Positions 7,279 to 13,230 of a stretch of 13,230 nt of DNA are shown here, in pieces. Numbering within the stretch: position 1 is the stretch's first letter; every line of letters starts with the position of its first letter. The translations under genes were made by a program, and so were the position numbers. A model generated the notes under the pieces. The model was not told the origin of the DNA. It ran no database searches and was given only the letters and a program-made list of their open reading frames with translations. Location: assembly GCA_003448675.1 (NCBI GenBank), contig DLXZ01000228.1:1-13230 (forward strand). Direction: 5' to 3'. The stretch is from Porticoccaceae bacterium. GTDB lineage: Bacteria > Pseudomonadota > Gammaproteobacteria > Pseudomonadales > Porticoccaceae.

Positions 7279-7423
7279 CATTCTACTGGTTCTGCTGGGC
7301 CTGGGCGAAGTTTCAACGCTGTCCACTGGCTGTTCGCTTGAGGTTGGCCTAAGCCTGATGGCTACCTTTGCTGGCTTTATTTATGTGAGCTTGTTACCAG
7401 TTGTTTCTGATTTTGGTCATTAA
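7271..7423 (+). CDS. Possible 50-residue hydrophobic small protein
   Basis: A short open frame, TTG (7271-7273) to TAA (7421-7423), overlaps the end of the DUF2288 gene in another frame. It encodes two hydrophobic stretches: SILLVLLGLG near the N-terminus and LMATFAGFIYVSLLPVV toward the C-terminus. These could be two membrane segments, with one cysteine in the joining loop. Codon choice is CTG-, GGC- and GTT-rich, like the neighbouring genes. Against it: the TTG start has only a poor ribosome-binding site (GGTG), and I recognise no family. It could be chance, a decayed gene end, or a real small membrane protein. Confidence 0.25.
   Translation: MVSILLVLLGLGEVSTLSTGCSLEVGLSLMATFAGFIYVSLLPVVSDFGH
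7351..7383 (+). terminator. Weak hairpin upstream of pomA
   Basis: AAGCC (7351-7355) can pair with GGCTT (7373-7377), and a T-rich tract (TTTATTTATG) follows. The stem is only five pairs with a large loop, so this is a low-confidence terminator candidate for the slyD operon. It lies inside the possible small ORF. Confidence 0.25.
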
Positions 7424-7498
7424 TATTGAGCAATAAGCTTATAAAAACACCCATAATTTTATTGGCGCCGCCCTAACTCTGTTGAGAGGAGACAGACT
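7424..7498 (+). promoter_or_regulatory. A/T-rich leader of pomA with ribosome-binding site
   Basis: This stretch is clearly richer in A/T than the flanking genes and contains the palindrome ATAAGCTTAT (7433-7442). TATAAA (7440-7445) and CATAAT (7452-7457) resemble -10 boxes, but no -35 lies at a normal distance. I also see no sigma-28 or sigma-54 pattern. AGGAG (7487-7491) lies seven bases before the TTG start of pomA and is what fixes that start. Confidence 0.4.
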
Positions 7499-8278
7499 TT
7501 GGATCTAGCAACCCTTATCGGTTTTGTAGTTGCCGTGGGCATTATCGTTGCCTCTATGGTTCTTGGCGGTGGTTTGACCGCTTTTGTTGATGTTCCTTCC
7601 ATGATGGTGGTGTTCGGTGGCACTGTTGGCGCGGTTATGATGAATTTCACCCTGGGGCAGTTTCTCGGGGCAATCAAAGTCGCACTTAAAGCACTTGTCT
7701 TTAAAATCGACAAACCCGCGGAACTGATCAGTCAATTGGTGGAAATGGCCAAGGAAACCCGCACCGGTGGTCTGCTGGTGCTCGAGGGTAAGGAGACGGA
7801 AAACACCTTTCTGTCAAAGGGCATACAAATGCTGGTCGACGGCTATGAGGGAAGTGTGATTTCGCAAACCTTGAGTGCCGAAATGAACCAGGCGGCATCG
7901 CGACACAGCGATGGCGCCGCGATTTTTAATAAAATCGGTGAGGTGGCTCCAGCAATGGGTATGATCGGAACCCTCGTGGGGCTGATTTTGATGTTGGGTA
8001 ATCTGGACGACCCCAAAAGTATCGGACCGTCAATGGCGATTGCATTGTTAACGACGTTGTACGGAGCCTTGCTCGCCAATGTTTTTGCAATGCCCCTGGC
8101 CGGCAAATTAACGCTGCGCAGAAATGAAGAAATCATGGTCCAGTCCATGATCATCGACGCAGTGACAGGTATTCAGGAAGGGACAAATCCCCGGGTGCTC
8201 GAAGAACTGTTGCAAACGTATCTGCCGGGTTCAAAACGAGACACGGATGGTGGCGGAGACTCTAACGGCGGAGATTAG
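7499..8278 (+). CDS. pomA: Flagellar motor stator protein PomA (MotA family)
   Basis: A 259-residue inner-membrane protein. It starts at TTG (7499) with AGGAG seven bases upstream, giving the N-terminus MDLATLIG found in Vibrio PomA. Four membrane segments are visible at about 3-23, 33-52, 151-168 and 178-200, with the large cytoplasmic loop between the second and third. The third segment carries the conserved PAMGMIGTLVGL (151-162). With PomB it forms the ion channel that converts ion flow to torque against FliG. R88, E96 and E99 match charged loop residues described for Vibrio PomA, but positions 89 and 97 are Thr and Gly rather than Lys and Glu. The Gly/Asp-rich C-terminal tail is short. 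pomB follows after 75 bases. Confidence 0.93.
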   Translation: MDLATLIGFVVAVGIIVASMVLGGGLTAFVDVPSMMVVFGGTVGAVMMNFTLGQFLGAIKVALKALVFKIDKPAELISQLVEMAKETRTGGLLVLEGKETENTFLSKGIQMLVDGYEGSVISQTLSAEMNQAASRHSDGAAIFNKIGEVAPAMGMIGTLVGLILMLGNLDDPKSIGPSMAIALLTTLYGALLANVFAMPLAGKLTLRRNEEIMVQSMIIDAVTGIQEGTNPRVLEELLQTYLPGSKRDTDGGGDSNGGD

Positions 8279-8325
8279 AGCGGTGGTGGTTTATCTGGCT
8301 CCGAACCCGGTAACAGATTCTCGTT

Positions 8326-8338
8326 TGCCCTTCGGGCA
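8326..8338 (+). repeat. Short hairpin between pomA and pomB
   Basis: TGCCC (8326-8330) and GGGCA (8334-8338) form a perfect five-pair stem with a TTC loop. It ends six bases before GGAGAAG (8344-8350), the ribosome-binding site of pomB. There is no T run, so it is not a terminator; it may tune the pomA:pomB ratio or be fortuitous. Confidence 0.4.
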
Positions 8339-8353
8339 TAATCGGAGAAGTGT

Positions 8354-9220
8354 ATGAGTGATGATGAAGGCGGTGGCACCCCGGCATGGGTGATGACCTT
8401 TGCCGACTTGATGTCGTTGCTGCTCTGCTTTTTTGTCCTGCTACTGTCTTTTGCCGAGATGGACATTATCAAGTACAAGCAGGTTGCTGGTTCAATGAAG
8501 ATGGCTTTTGGCGTCCAGAGAGATGTGGCCTCGGAGCAGTCAGAATTGGATGAGGAATTCATTGAAGGCCGCACCGCCGAGGCTCCGGAATTTGAAATGA
8601 CGGCCGTCCCGGAAGGCCCCAGGCCCGAGGAAGTTGGCGCGCCTGATGTGAACGACCCCAGTATGGAGGGTCTGCTCGCGGCCATCAAGGCAGCGGAGGA
8701 AGCCGCGCGCGAGGAAGCGCAGCAGGAAGCCATCGAGAAACTGACTGCCGCTTTGGGCGAGGATGTTGAACGCGGTATGGTGGATGTGCAAAAGGTGGGT
8801 GAAAATATCCTTATCACCATTACCGAAAAAGCCTCATTCCCGTCTGGCGCGGCGACATTGCGTGGTAGTTTCTTGCCCGCGTTAACAAATCTGCGGGAGG
8901 CATTGTCGGAAGTTGAAGGGCGAATCGTAGTCGCTGGCCATACCGATAACAGGCCAATCAAGACGGCTCAATTCAGATCAAATTGGGAGTTGTCCTCCTC
9001 TAGGGCGGTTTCCGTTGTTCATGAGTTATTAAAGGATGGCGTTATCCCGGAGCAGCGTTTTCTCGTTGAAGGCCATGCGGATTCTCACCCCATTGCTCCC
9101 AATGACACACCTGAAAACCGTGCAAAGAACCGGCGGGTTGAGCTGACTATCTTGCGGTCGCCGAAAGTCGAGGAGCAAGAAGAGGTCATTGATTTACCAT
9201 CCGTGGACGGGACTTCTTGA
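8354..9220 (+). CDS. pomB: Flagellar motor stator protein PomB (MotB family, OmpA-like domain)
   Basis: A 288-residue stator subunit with a single membrane segment at about 15-34 holding the ion-carrying aspartate D18 in TFADLMSLLL. It is followed by SFAEMDIIKYKQVAGSMKMAFG, the segment preceding the plug in Vibrio PomB. Residues about 55-140 form a very acidic, Ala/Glu-rich periplasmic linker with likely helix near 105-140. The OmpA-like peptidoglycan-binding domain shows GHTDNRP (195-201), NWELSSSRA (210-218) and the NRRVE motif (259-263). The N-terminal tail before the membrane is shorter than in Vibrio PomB. ATG 8354 is preceded by GGAGAAG. PomB similarity suggests sodium coupling, but ion choice cannot be read with certainty from sequence alone. 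Confidence 0.93.
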   Translation: MSDDEGGGTPAWVMTFADLMSLLLCFFVLLLSFAEMDIIKYKQVAGSMKMAFGVQRDVASEQSELDEEFIEGRTAEAPEFEMTAVPEGPRPEEVGAPDVNDPSMEGLLAAIKAAEEAAREEAQQEAIEKLTAALGEDVERGMVDVQKVGENILITITEKASFPSGAATLRGSFLPALTNLREALSEVEGRIVVAGHTDNRPIKTAQFRSNWELSSSRAVSVVHELLKDGVIPEQRFLVEGHADSHPIAPNDTPENRAKNRRVELTILRSPKVEEQEEVIDLPSVDGTS

Positions 9221-9301
9221 CGGTCGGCTGAATTGGCCGGGCGGAAATGTGATTGGGCTAAGCGATCTCGGCAGGCAAATTTTCACCCAAGGAATATAGA
9301 G

Positions 9302-9319
9302 ATGGTGGCGCATTGGTGA
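9302..9319 (+). other. Five-codon mini-ORF leading into the PilZ gene
   Basis: AAGGAA (9289-9294) lies seven bases before ATG (9302-9304). This ATG opens a five-codon frame, Met-Val-Ala-His-Trp, ending in TGA (9317-9319), and the TGA overlaps the PilZ-gene ATG (9319-9321) as TGATG. The best ribosome-binding site in the region therefore serves the mini-ORF, and the PilZ gene may be translated by re-initiation. Whether the mini-ORF is translated is unknown. Confidence 0.4.
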
Positions 9320-9918
9320 TGGAAGACAGAAGAAAGTTTTTTCGTGTGCATGACAGTGTTTATCTACGATACCGGATTATTGAAAGCCAGTATCTTGATC
9401 AGGCTATTCTGGATGCTCAGACTAGCGCCGAGCAGCAGCGAAAGCTGCTACAGTCAATGGCGGATATCGACGAAAACCTGGTTGCTCTGGAAGCGTCCAT
9501 CAAGGTCAATCAACCTGAAATCGCCCAGGCTATTGACCTGCTGAAACGCAAAATTGACAGCCTTGCTGGTGTGGTGCGTACACAACTTGACCCTGCGTTA
9601 AACGATAAGGATGGTCGAGCTCCCCTGGAGGTAAGTCTCAGTGCCGGTGGTCTTGGTTTTTCAAGCCGGGAAAGTTTCGCGCTGGGCGATATGCTTGACC
9701 TTACCCTGGTGTTATTACCGGAAGTAAAAACCGTCCATGGATTTGGCGAAATTGTTGATTGTCAGCCCGAGGGTCAGGATCAAGTGGAAAGCGGCTATCG
9801 GGTTGGTGTGCAATTTACTTACCTGGCTGAAGCTGATCGGGAAATTATTGTTTCCCATGTTCTCAATAAACAATCCAGGCTATTGCGAGAATCCAAGGAG
9901 CTGGGCAAATCCACCTGA
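9319..9918 (+). CDS. PilZ domain protein with inserted helical region
   Basis: 199 residues from ATG 9319; in-frame GTG and TTG codons directly upstream are possible but less likely starts. The extreme N-terminus has MEDRRKFFRV, with R5xxxR9 as in the PilZ c-di-GMP-binding arm. Residues about 23-97 are polar, Leu/Ile- and Gln/Glu-rich, with heptad-like spacing that looks like a long helix or coiled coil. The PilZ barrel resumes with VSLSAGGLGF (105-114), in place of the usual (D/N)xSxxG with Ser at the first position. It continues through GFGEIVD (141-147) and GYRVGVQF (159-166). The layout resembles tetrameric PilZ proteins with inserted heptad-repeat helices, known from Xanthomonas. Position downstream of pomB suggests a c-di-GMP link to the motor; that is inference. 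Confidence 0.82.
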   Translation: MEDRRKFFRVHDSVYLRYRIIESQYLDQAILDAQTSAEQQRKLLQSMADIDENLVALEASIKVNQPEIAQAIDLLKRKIDSLAGVVRTQLDPALNDKDGRAPLEVSLSAGGLGFSSRESFALGDMLDLTLVLLPEVKTVHGFGEIVDCQPEGQDQVESGYRVGVQFTYLAEADREIIVSHVLNKQSRLLRESKELGKST

Positions 9919-9952
9919 TCCTCCGATGCCTGGAGTTGGTCGGTGGATGTAA

Positions 9953-10093
9953 GGCTGATCCGTAAGCTTATCTGGTTTTATCTGTTTATTTGTCGATGTT
10001 TGCGGTACGTTCCCACCCTCGATAATTGTGTTCTTCCCCGGGGAGCTCATTATCTGGGTGGTGTTAAAGCGCGCTGGTAGGGCCGGATCAGCC
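9953..10093. repeat. Nested inverted repeats between PilZ gene and rimO
   Basis: Outer arms GGCTGATCCG (9953-9962) and CGGATCAGCC (10084-10093) are exact 10-bp complements. They enclose a second long imperfect hairpin: CCACCC (10013-10018) with GGGTGG (10056-10061), GATAAT (10021-10026) with ATTATC (10049-10054), and a central TCCCCGGGGA palindrome (10035-10044). Two eight-base palindromes also occur, TAAGCTTA (9963-9970) and AGCGCGCT (10068-10075). No T run follows, so it is not a simple terminator. I find no protein reading frame of note and no target-site duplication. The rest of the 231-base gap shows no clear promoter or ribosome-binding site. Confidence 0.55.
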
Positions 10094-10149
10094 GTTTGGT
10101 CTGTTAAAATTGATTCTCCTTCCGTTTCAGCAATGGTGACATTTTCCCC

Positions 10150-11475
10150 ATGCCTGCTCCCAAAGTTGGTTTTATTAGTCTCGGTTGCCCCAAGGCGCTG
10201 GTGGATTCAGAACGTATCCTGACCCAGTTGCGTCTGGACGGCTATGAGGTGTCGCCCAGCTATGACGATGCCGAGGTCGTCGTGGTCAATACTTGCGGCT
10301 TTCTCGACAGCGCCAAGCAGGAATCCCTGGATGCGATCGGTGAAGCCATGGCTGAGAATGGCCGGGTCATTGTTACTGGGTGCATGGGTGGGGAGGAAGA
10401 AAGCATTCGTGCTGTCCACCCCGAGGTGCTGGCGGTGAGCGGCCCCCAACAATATGAAGAGGTGGTTGCGGCAGTTCATGAATGGGCGCCCACCGAACGA
10501 CCGGCTCACGACCCTTATACTGATTTGGTGCCGCCCCAGGGAGTCAAGCTGACCCCGCGTCACTATGCCTATCTGAAAATATCCGAGGGCTGTAACCACA
10601 GTTGCAGCTTTTGCATCATTCCCGATCTGCGCGGCAAGCTGGTGAGTCGACCGGTAGGTGAGGTGCTGGACGAAGCCCAGCGGCTGGTGGATAACGGCGT
10701 TCGGGAGTTGCTGGTAATTTCCCAGGATACCAGCGCCTATGGGGTTGACATCAAATACCGTACCGGCTTTTGGCAGGGCCGGCCAGTGAAGTCCGACATG
10801 CTGTCACTGTGCCAGACCCTGGGGGAAATGGGTGTCTGGGTGCGTTTGCACTACGTCTATCCCTACCCCCACGTCGATAAAATTATTCCGCTGATGGCCG
10901 AGGGCAAAATCCTGCCCTATCTGGATATTCCCTTTCAGCATGCAAGTCCGACGGTATTGGCGGCGATGAAACGTCCGGCCCATCAAGAGCGTAGCCTGGA
11001 ACGCATTCGGCGCTGGCGCCAGCAGTGCCCGGATCTTACCTTGCGCAGCACCTTTATTGTCGGCTTCCCCGGCGAACGCGAGGAAGACTTCGAAGCGCTA
11101 CTGGACTTTATTCAAGTGGCACAGTTGGATAGGGTCGGCTGCTTTACTTACTCCGCTGTCGAAGGTGCTCAGGCCAATCAATTACCCGACCCGGTTCCCG
11201 AGGAAGTCAAACAGGAACGTTATGCTCGATTCATGGAAGTACAAGCTGCAATCAGTGCCCAACGGCTACAGGAAAAAGTAGGCTCGCACATGCAGATCCT
11301 GATTGACGAAGTTGACGAACAAGGCGCCATTGGCAGAAGCTATGCAGATGCACCTGAAATCGACGGCAAAGTCTTTCTGGATGGGTTTACTCAAACATCA
11401 TCCGGCAGTTGGGTTGACTGCGAAATTGATGCTGCTGGCGACTATGACCTGTGGGGAAAACCGCTTCACTCATGA
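10150..11475 (+). CDS. rimO: Ribosomal protein S12 methylthiotransferase RimO
   Basis: A 441-residue radical-SAM enzyme that adds a methylthio group to the conserved aspartate of ribosomal protein S12. The N-terminal UPF0004 domain carries cysteines C13 ([12 protein letters not shown]), C49 (NTCGF) and C78 (TGCMG) for the auxiliary iron-sulfur cluster. The radical-SAM cluster cysteines are C148, C152 and C155 in [33 protein letters not shown] and [10 protein letters not shown] match RimO rather than MiaB, and the C-terminal TRAM domain includes [22 protein letters not shown]. Length equals the E. coli enzyme. ATG 10150 is fixed by homology; no good Shine-Dalgarno precedes it. The TGA (11473-11475) lies within TCATGA, which also contains the stop of the opposite-strand ATPase gene. 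Confidence 0.97.
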   Translation: MPAPKVGFISLGCPKALVDSERILTQLRLDGYEVSPSYDDAEVVVVNTCGFLDSAKQESLDAIGEAMAENGRVIVTGCMGGEEESIRAVHPEVLAVSGPQQYEEVVAAVHEWAPTERPAHDPYTDLVPPQGVKLTPRHYAYLKISEGCNHSCSFCIIPDLRGKLVSRPVGEVLDEAQRLVDNGVRELLVISQDTSAYGVDIKYRTGFWQGRPVKSDMLSLCQTLGEMGVWVRLHYVYPYPHVDKIIPLMAEGKILPYLDIPFQHASPTVLAAMKRPAHQERSLERIRRWRQQCPDLTLRSTFIVGFPGEREEDFEALLDFIQVAQLDRVGCFTYSAVEGAQANQLPDPVPEEVKQERYARFMEVQAAISAQRLQEKVGSHMQILIDEVDEQGAIGRSYADAPEIDGKVFLDGFTQTSSGSWVDCEIDAAGDYDLWGKPLHS

Positions 11476-12327
11476 ACTTTGTGCGGCTTTCAAAGCCTCA
11501 CAGATATGCTCGGCGGCGTGAATACTCACTGACAGTTCACTGGCAGCCCCTTCCACCGTCTTAGGGTCAACCACCTCAATATGCTCAGCGTGTGCTTTTA
11601 ACAAACTGGCATCACACAATGCATTGATCACACGCGGAAGGCCAGAGGCATGTTGCCACACCATTTCGCAAGCATCCTCCGGAAAGAAAAACGGATCTCC
11701 CCCAGCCTTCCGAATCCGATAATGGATGTATTCAACCGTTTCTGTTGAGTTGAGTGGAAATAGTTGTCGCTCAACGGTCACACACTGAGTAAAAAAACTG
11801 TTACGTGCATCCTTTAGCAGTTCGATCAACTTAGGCTGGCCAATCAATACAAGCCGGAGCAGTTGGCGCTTGTTTGCGTTGATGTTCGTCAACATCTTTA
11901 GCTGATTAAATGCCCGGTGTGAGAGTGTATGGGCTTCATCGAGCATCAAGACAACTTTTTGACCTTCTTGGTGCTGCTTGATCAAAAAGTCCGCAAAGAT
12001 ATGAAACAGAGAAACCCGATCCCCCGTGCGGTAGTCACAGTCAAATGACAAGAGAATCCACTTTAAAAGCTCTTCCACATCCCGGTAAATTGTATTGGAT
12101 AAGTACCCTGCCGTTACCCCGGAAGACAAACTGGACAGGAACTGCCCTGCCACAGTGGACTTACCTATTCCCGCAGGCCCGGTCATCACCACCAGTCCAG
12201 CCTGTTCAGCCAGCGATAACCGCACACCGTCAAGTGCCGATTGATAACGGCCACTCTGATACCAAAAATCCACATCGGGATAAGGCGAAAAGGGGGCTTC
12301 CGCTAAACCATAAAATTTTTGATACAT
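11470..12327 (-). CDS. ExeA/MshM-type AAA ATPase (GspA-like)
   Basis: A 285-residue P-loop ATPase of the ExeA/GspA/MshM group, recognised by the opening [18 protein letters not shown], the regular family N-terminus (xFYGLxxxPFxxxPD). Walker A is GPAGIGKST (50-58), Walker [10 protein letters not shown] (125-133), followed by [20 protein letters not shown] (146-165). A sensor-2 arginine occurs in [11 protein letters not shown] (229-239). The protein ends after the AAA lid region. It lacks the C-terminal peptidoglycan-binding part and membrane segment of ExeA, which makes MshM-like ATPases the nearest size match. No secretion or pilus genes are seen beside it, so its partner is unknown. The ATG (12325-12327) has no clear Shine-Dalgarno and directly abuts an inverted-repeat arm. 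gcvP lies 97 bases upstream on the same strand. Confidence 0.85.
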   Translation of the reverse strand: MYQKFYGLAEAPFSPYPDVDFWYQSGRYQSALDGVRLSLAEQAGLVVMTGPAGIGKSTVAGQFLSSLSSGVTAGYLSNTIYRDVEELLKWILLSFDCDYRTGDRVSLFHIFADFLIKQHQEGQKVVLMLDEAHTLSHRAFNQLKMLTNINANKRQLLRLVLIGQPKLIELLKDARNSFFTQCVTVERQLFPLNSTETVEYIHYRIRKAGGDPFFFPEDACEMVWQHASGLPRVINALCDASLLKAHAEHIEVVDPKTVEGAASELSVSIHAAEHICEALKAAQSS

Positions 12328-12401
12328 ACACAGCCCAGTAATTCATCTGTTCAAAAGCCATTTAAAGATGTTGATGGCTTTCGATTGATTAACGGCTGTG
12401 T
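12328..12401 (-). promoter_or_regulatory. Nested inverted repeats in the gcvP-ATPase gap, possible start-site occlusion or terminator
   Basis: Two nested stems are visible. The outer arms ACACAGCC (12328-12335) and GGCTGTGT (12394-12401) are exact 8-bp complements, and the arm at 12328 directly abuts the ATPase start codon. The inner arms AAAGCCAT (12354-12361) and ATGGCTTT (12374-12381) form an 8-bp stem with a 12-base loop, followed on the minus-strand transcript by a short run of four Ts. The inner stem may be a weak terminator after gcvP. Together they could fold the leader so that the bases just before the ATG are paired. Confidence 0.45.
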
Positions 12402-12424
12402 GGTATAAAAGTTAAATCATGAAC

Positions 12425-13230
12425 TTACTGGTAGGTTTCCATCGGCGGGCATGAACAGACAAGGTTTCGATCCCCATGTGCGTTATCAATCCGGCTGACG
12501 GGCGGCCAGTATTTCACTCCCGCAGCAGCATCGCCCGCCGGGAATGCACCGGACTGACGGCTGTAAGGCCGGCGCCACTCGTCCGCCAGCACATCTTCTG
12601 CCGTATGAGGCGCCTGGGCCAAAGCACTTTGTGGATGCGCAATATGGCCATCAATGATCTGTTGAATTTCTTCACGAATCACAATCATCGCATCACAAAA
12701 ACGATCAAGCTCTGTTTTCGACTCGCTTTCAGTGGGCTCAATCATCAAGGTCCCTGCCACCGGAAACGACATGGTTGGCGCATGGAAACCAAAATCCATC
12801 AGCCGCTTGGCAACATCATCCACCGTCACGCCTGTGTCTTTAAACCCTCGAATATCGATAATACACTCATGAGCAACAAAGCCATGCTTGCCGGTATATA
12901 AAATCGGGTAATGTGCCTCTAACCGTTTGGCCAAATAATTCGCATTTAAAATAGCCATTCGTGTAGCCTGCGCTAAGCCTGACGCACCCATCATGCGAAT
13001 ATACATCCAGCTGATGGGCAAAATACCAGCACTACCCCAAGGCGCAGCACTGACAACTCCGTGTGTGTCACCTTCGCCCCATATGCGGTGCCCCGGTAAA
13101 AAAGGCGCCAAGTGCTTGGCAACGGCTACAGGTCCAACACCCGGCCCTCCACCGCCATGAGGGATCGCAAAAGTCTTATGCAAGTTCAGGTGTGAAACAT
13201 CACCACCAAACTGGCCTGGTTTGGCAAGGC
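12425..13230 (-). CDS. gcvP: Glycine dehydrogenase (decarboxylating) GcvP, C-terminal part (5' end outside window)
   Basis: The frame runs from the window edge to TAA (12425-12427), giving 267 visible residues. GcvP is the P-protein of the glycine cleavage system, a PLP enzyme that decarboxylates glycine and passes the aminomethyl group to the H-protein lipoyl arm. The cofactor-binding lysine is in the classic SHLNLHKTF motif (K18 of the visible part), followed by [64 protein letters not shown] and a C-terminal YWPPV...[12 protein letters not shown]. This is the C-terminal PLP-fold half of the long single-chain form of about 950 residues found in gammaproteobacteria. The other genes of the system (gcvT, gcvH) are not in the window and would lie upstream or elsewhere. 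Confidence 0.96.
   Translation of the reverse strand, partial: LAKPGQFGGDVSHLNLHKTFAIPHGGGGPGVGPVAVAKHLAPFLPGHRIWGEGDTHGVVSAAPWGSAGILPISWMYIRMMGASGLAQATRMAILNANYLAKRLEAHYPILYTGKHGFVAHECIIDIRGFKDTGVTVDDVAKRLMDFGFHAPTMSFPVAGTLMIEPTESESKTELDRFCDAMIVIREEIQQIIDGHIAHPQSALAQAPHTAEDVLADEWRRPYSRQSGAFPAGDAAAGVKYWPPVSRIDNAHGDRNLVCSCPPMETYQ

Noticed and set aside
8275..8961. 228-codon minus-strand frame opposite pomB
   Set aside because: Serine/alanine-rich product typical of the complement of an acidic, Glu/Ala-rich coding region; no family resemblance.
10028..10222. 64-codon plus-strand frame before rimO
   Set aside because: It overlaps the rimO start in another frame, crosses the inverted repeats, lacks a ribosome-binding site and shows no family resemblance.
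11200..13230. Shift toward A/T-richer codons near the end of rimO, possible contig join or transferred segment
   Set aside because: rimO reads through without interruption with a normal C-terminus, and gcvP is a standard housekeeping gene, so a chimera or island boundary is not supported; composition would need to be computed.
1..13230. Search for defence systems, CRISPR arrays, integrases, transposases, tRNA or rRNA genes
   Set aside because: No direct-repeat array, transposase or integrase motif, cloverleaf or rRNA stretch was seen; the accessory-looking content is limited to the PilZ gene, the orphan ATPase and intergenic repeats.

Overview
The window looks like ordinary chromosome of a gammaproteobacterium. 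Full-length or near full-length relatives of RapA, RNase AM (YciV), SprT, SlyD, YhbQ, RimO and single-chain GcvP are all present. A PomA/PomB flagellar stator pair closest to the Vibrio type suggests a motile, probably aquatic or marine bacterium. The genus cannot be fixed from the sequence alone. I see no rRNA, tRNA, CRISPR array, transposase, integrase or phage gene, and no stretch above 300 bases lacks a gene.

Layout. (1) 1-1427: the C-terminal part of a DUF3179 protein (+) converges on a class I glutamine amidotransferase-like gene (-). (2) 1572-5426: rapA (+), with a TTG start and a recognisable promoter, converges with a 9-base gap on the PHP-family exoribonuclease gene rnm (-). (3) 5427-7278: after a divergent gap holding a perfect 18-bp palindrome comes sprT (+), then a tight slyD - yhbQ-like - DUF2288 operon whose three genes overlap by a few bases at each junction. 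(4) 7279-9918: a possible 50-residue membrane peptide, then pomA, pomB and a PilZ-domain gene, all on +. (5) 9919-11475: a gap rich in nested inverted repeats, then rimO. (6) 11470-13230 (-): the end of gcvP (cut by the window edge) followed downstream by an ExeA/MshM-type AAA ATPase. The stop codons of the ATPase gene and rimO share one palindromic TCATGA.

How the genes may work together. RapA (recycling of RNA polymerase) and RNase AM (5' maturation of rRNA), plus RimO (S12 methylthiolation) and SlyD (metallochaperone and prolyl isomerase), are housekeeping functions in transcription, RNA maturation and protein maturation. The pomA-pomB-PilZ block is the most functional-looking unit: a torque-generating stator next to a putative c-di-GMP receptor. 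That receptor is unusual in that about 85 residues, helical in appearance, separate its RxxxR arm from the rest of the PilZ barrel.

No clearly undescribed large system is visible. The best leads are the stator-linked PilZ protein with its tiny SD-led upstream ORF, the palindrome-dense gap before rimO, a possible fold that would hide the translation start of the AAA ATPase, and an unannotated hydrophobic small ORF upstream of pomA. Non-ATG starts are frequent (rapA, yhbQ-like and pomA with TTG, sprT with GTG), so start sites given here rest on homology and ribosome-binding sites rather than on the longest ORF.
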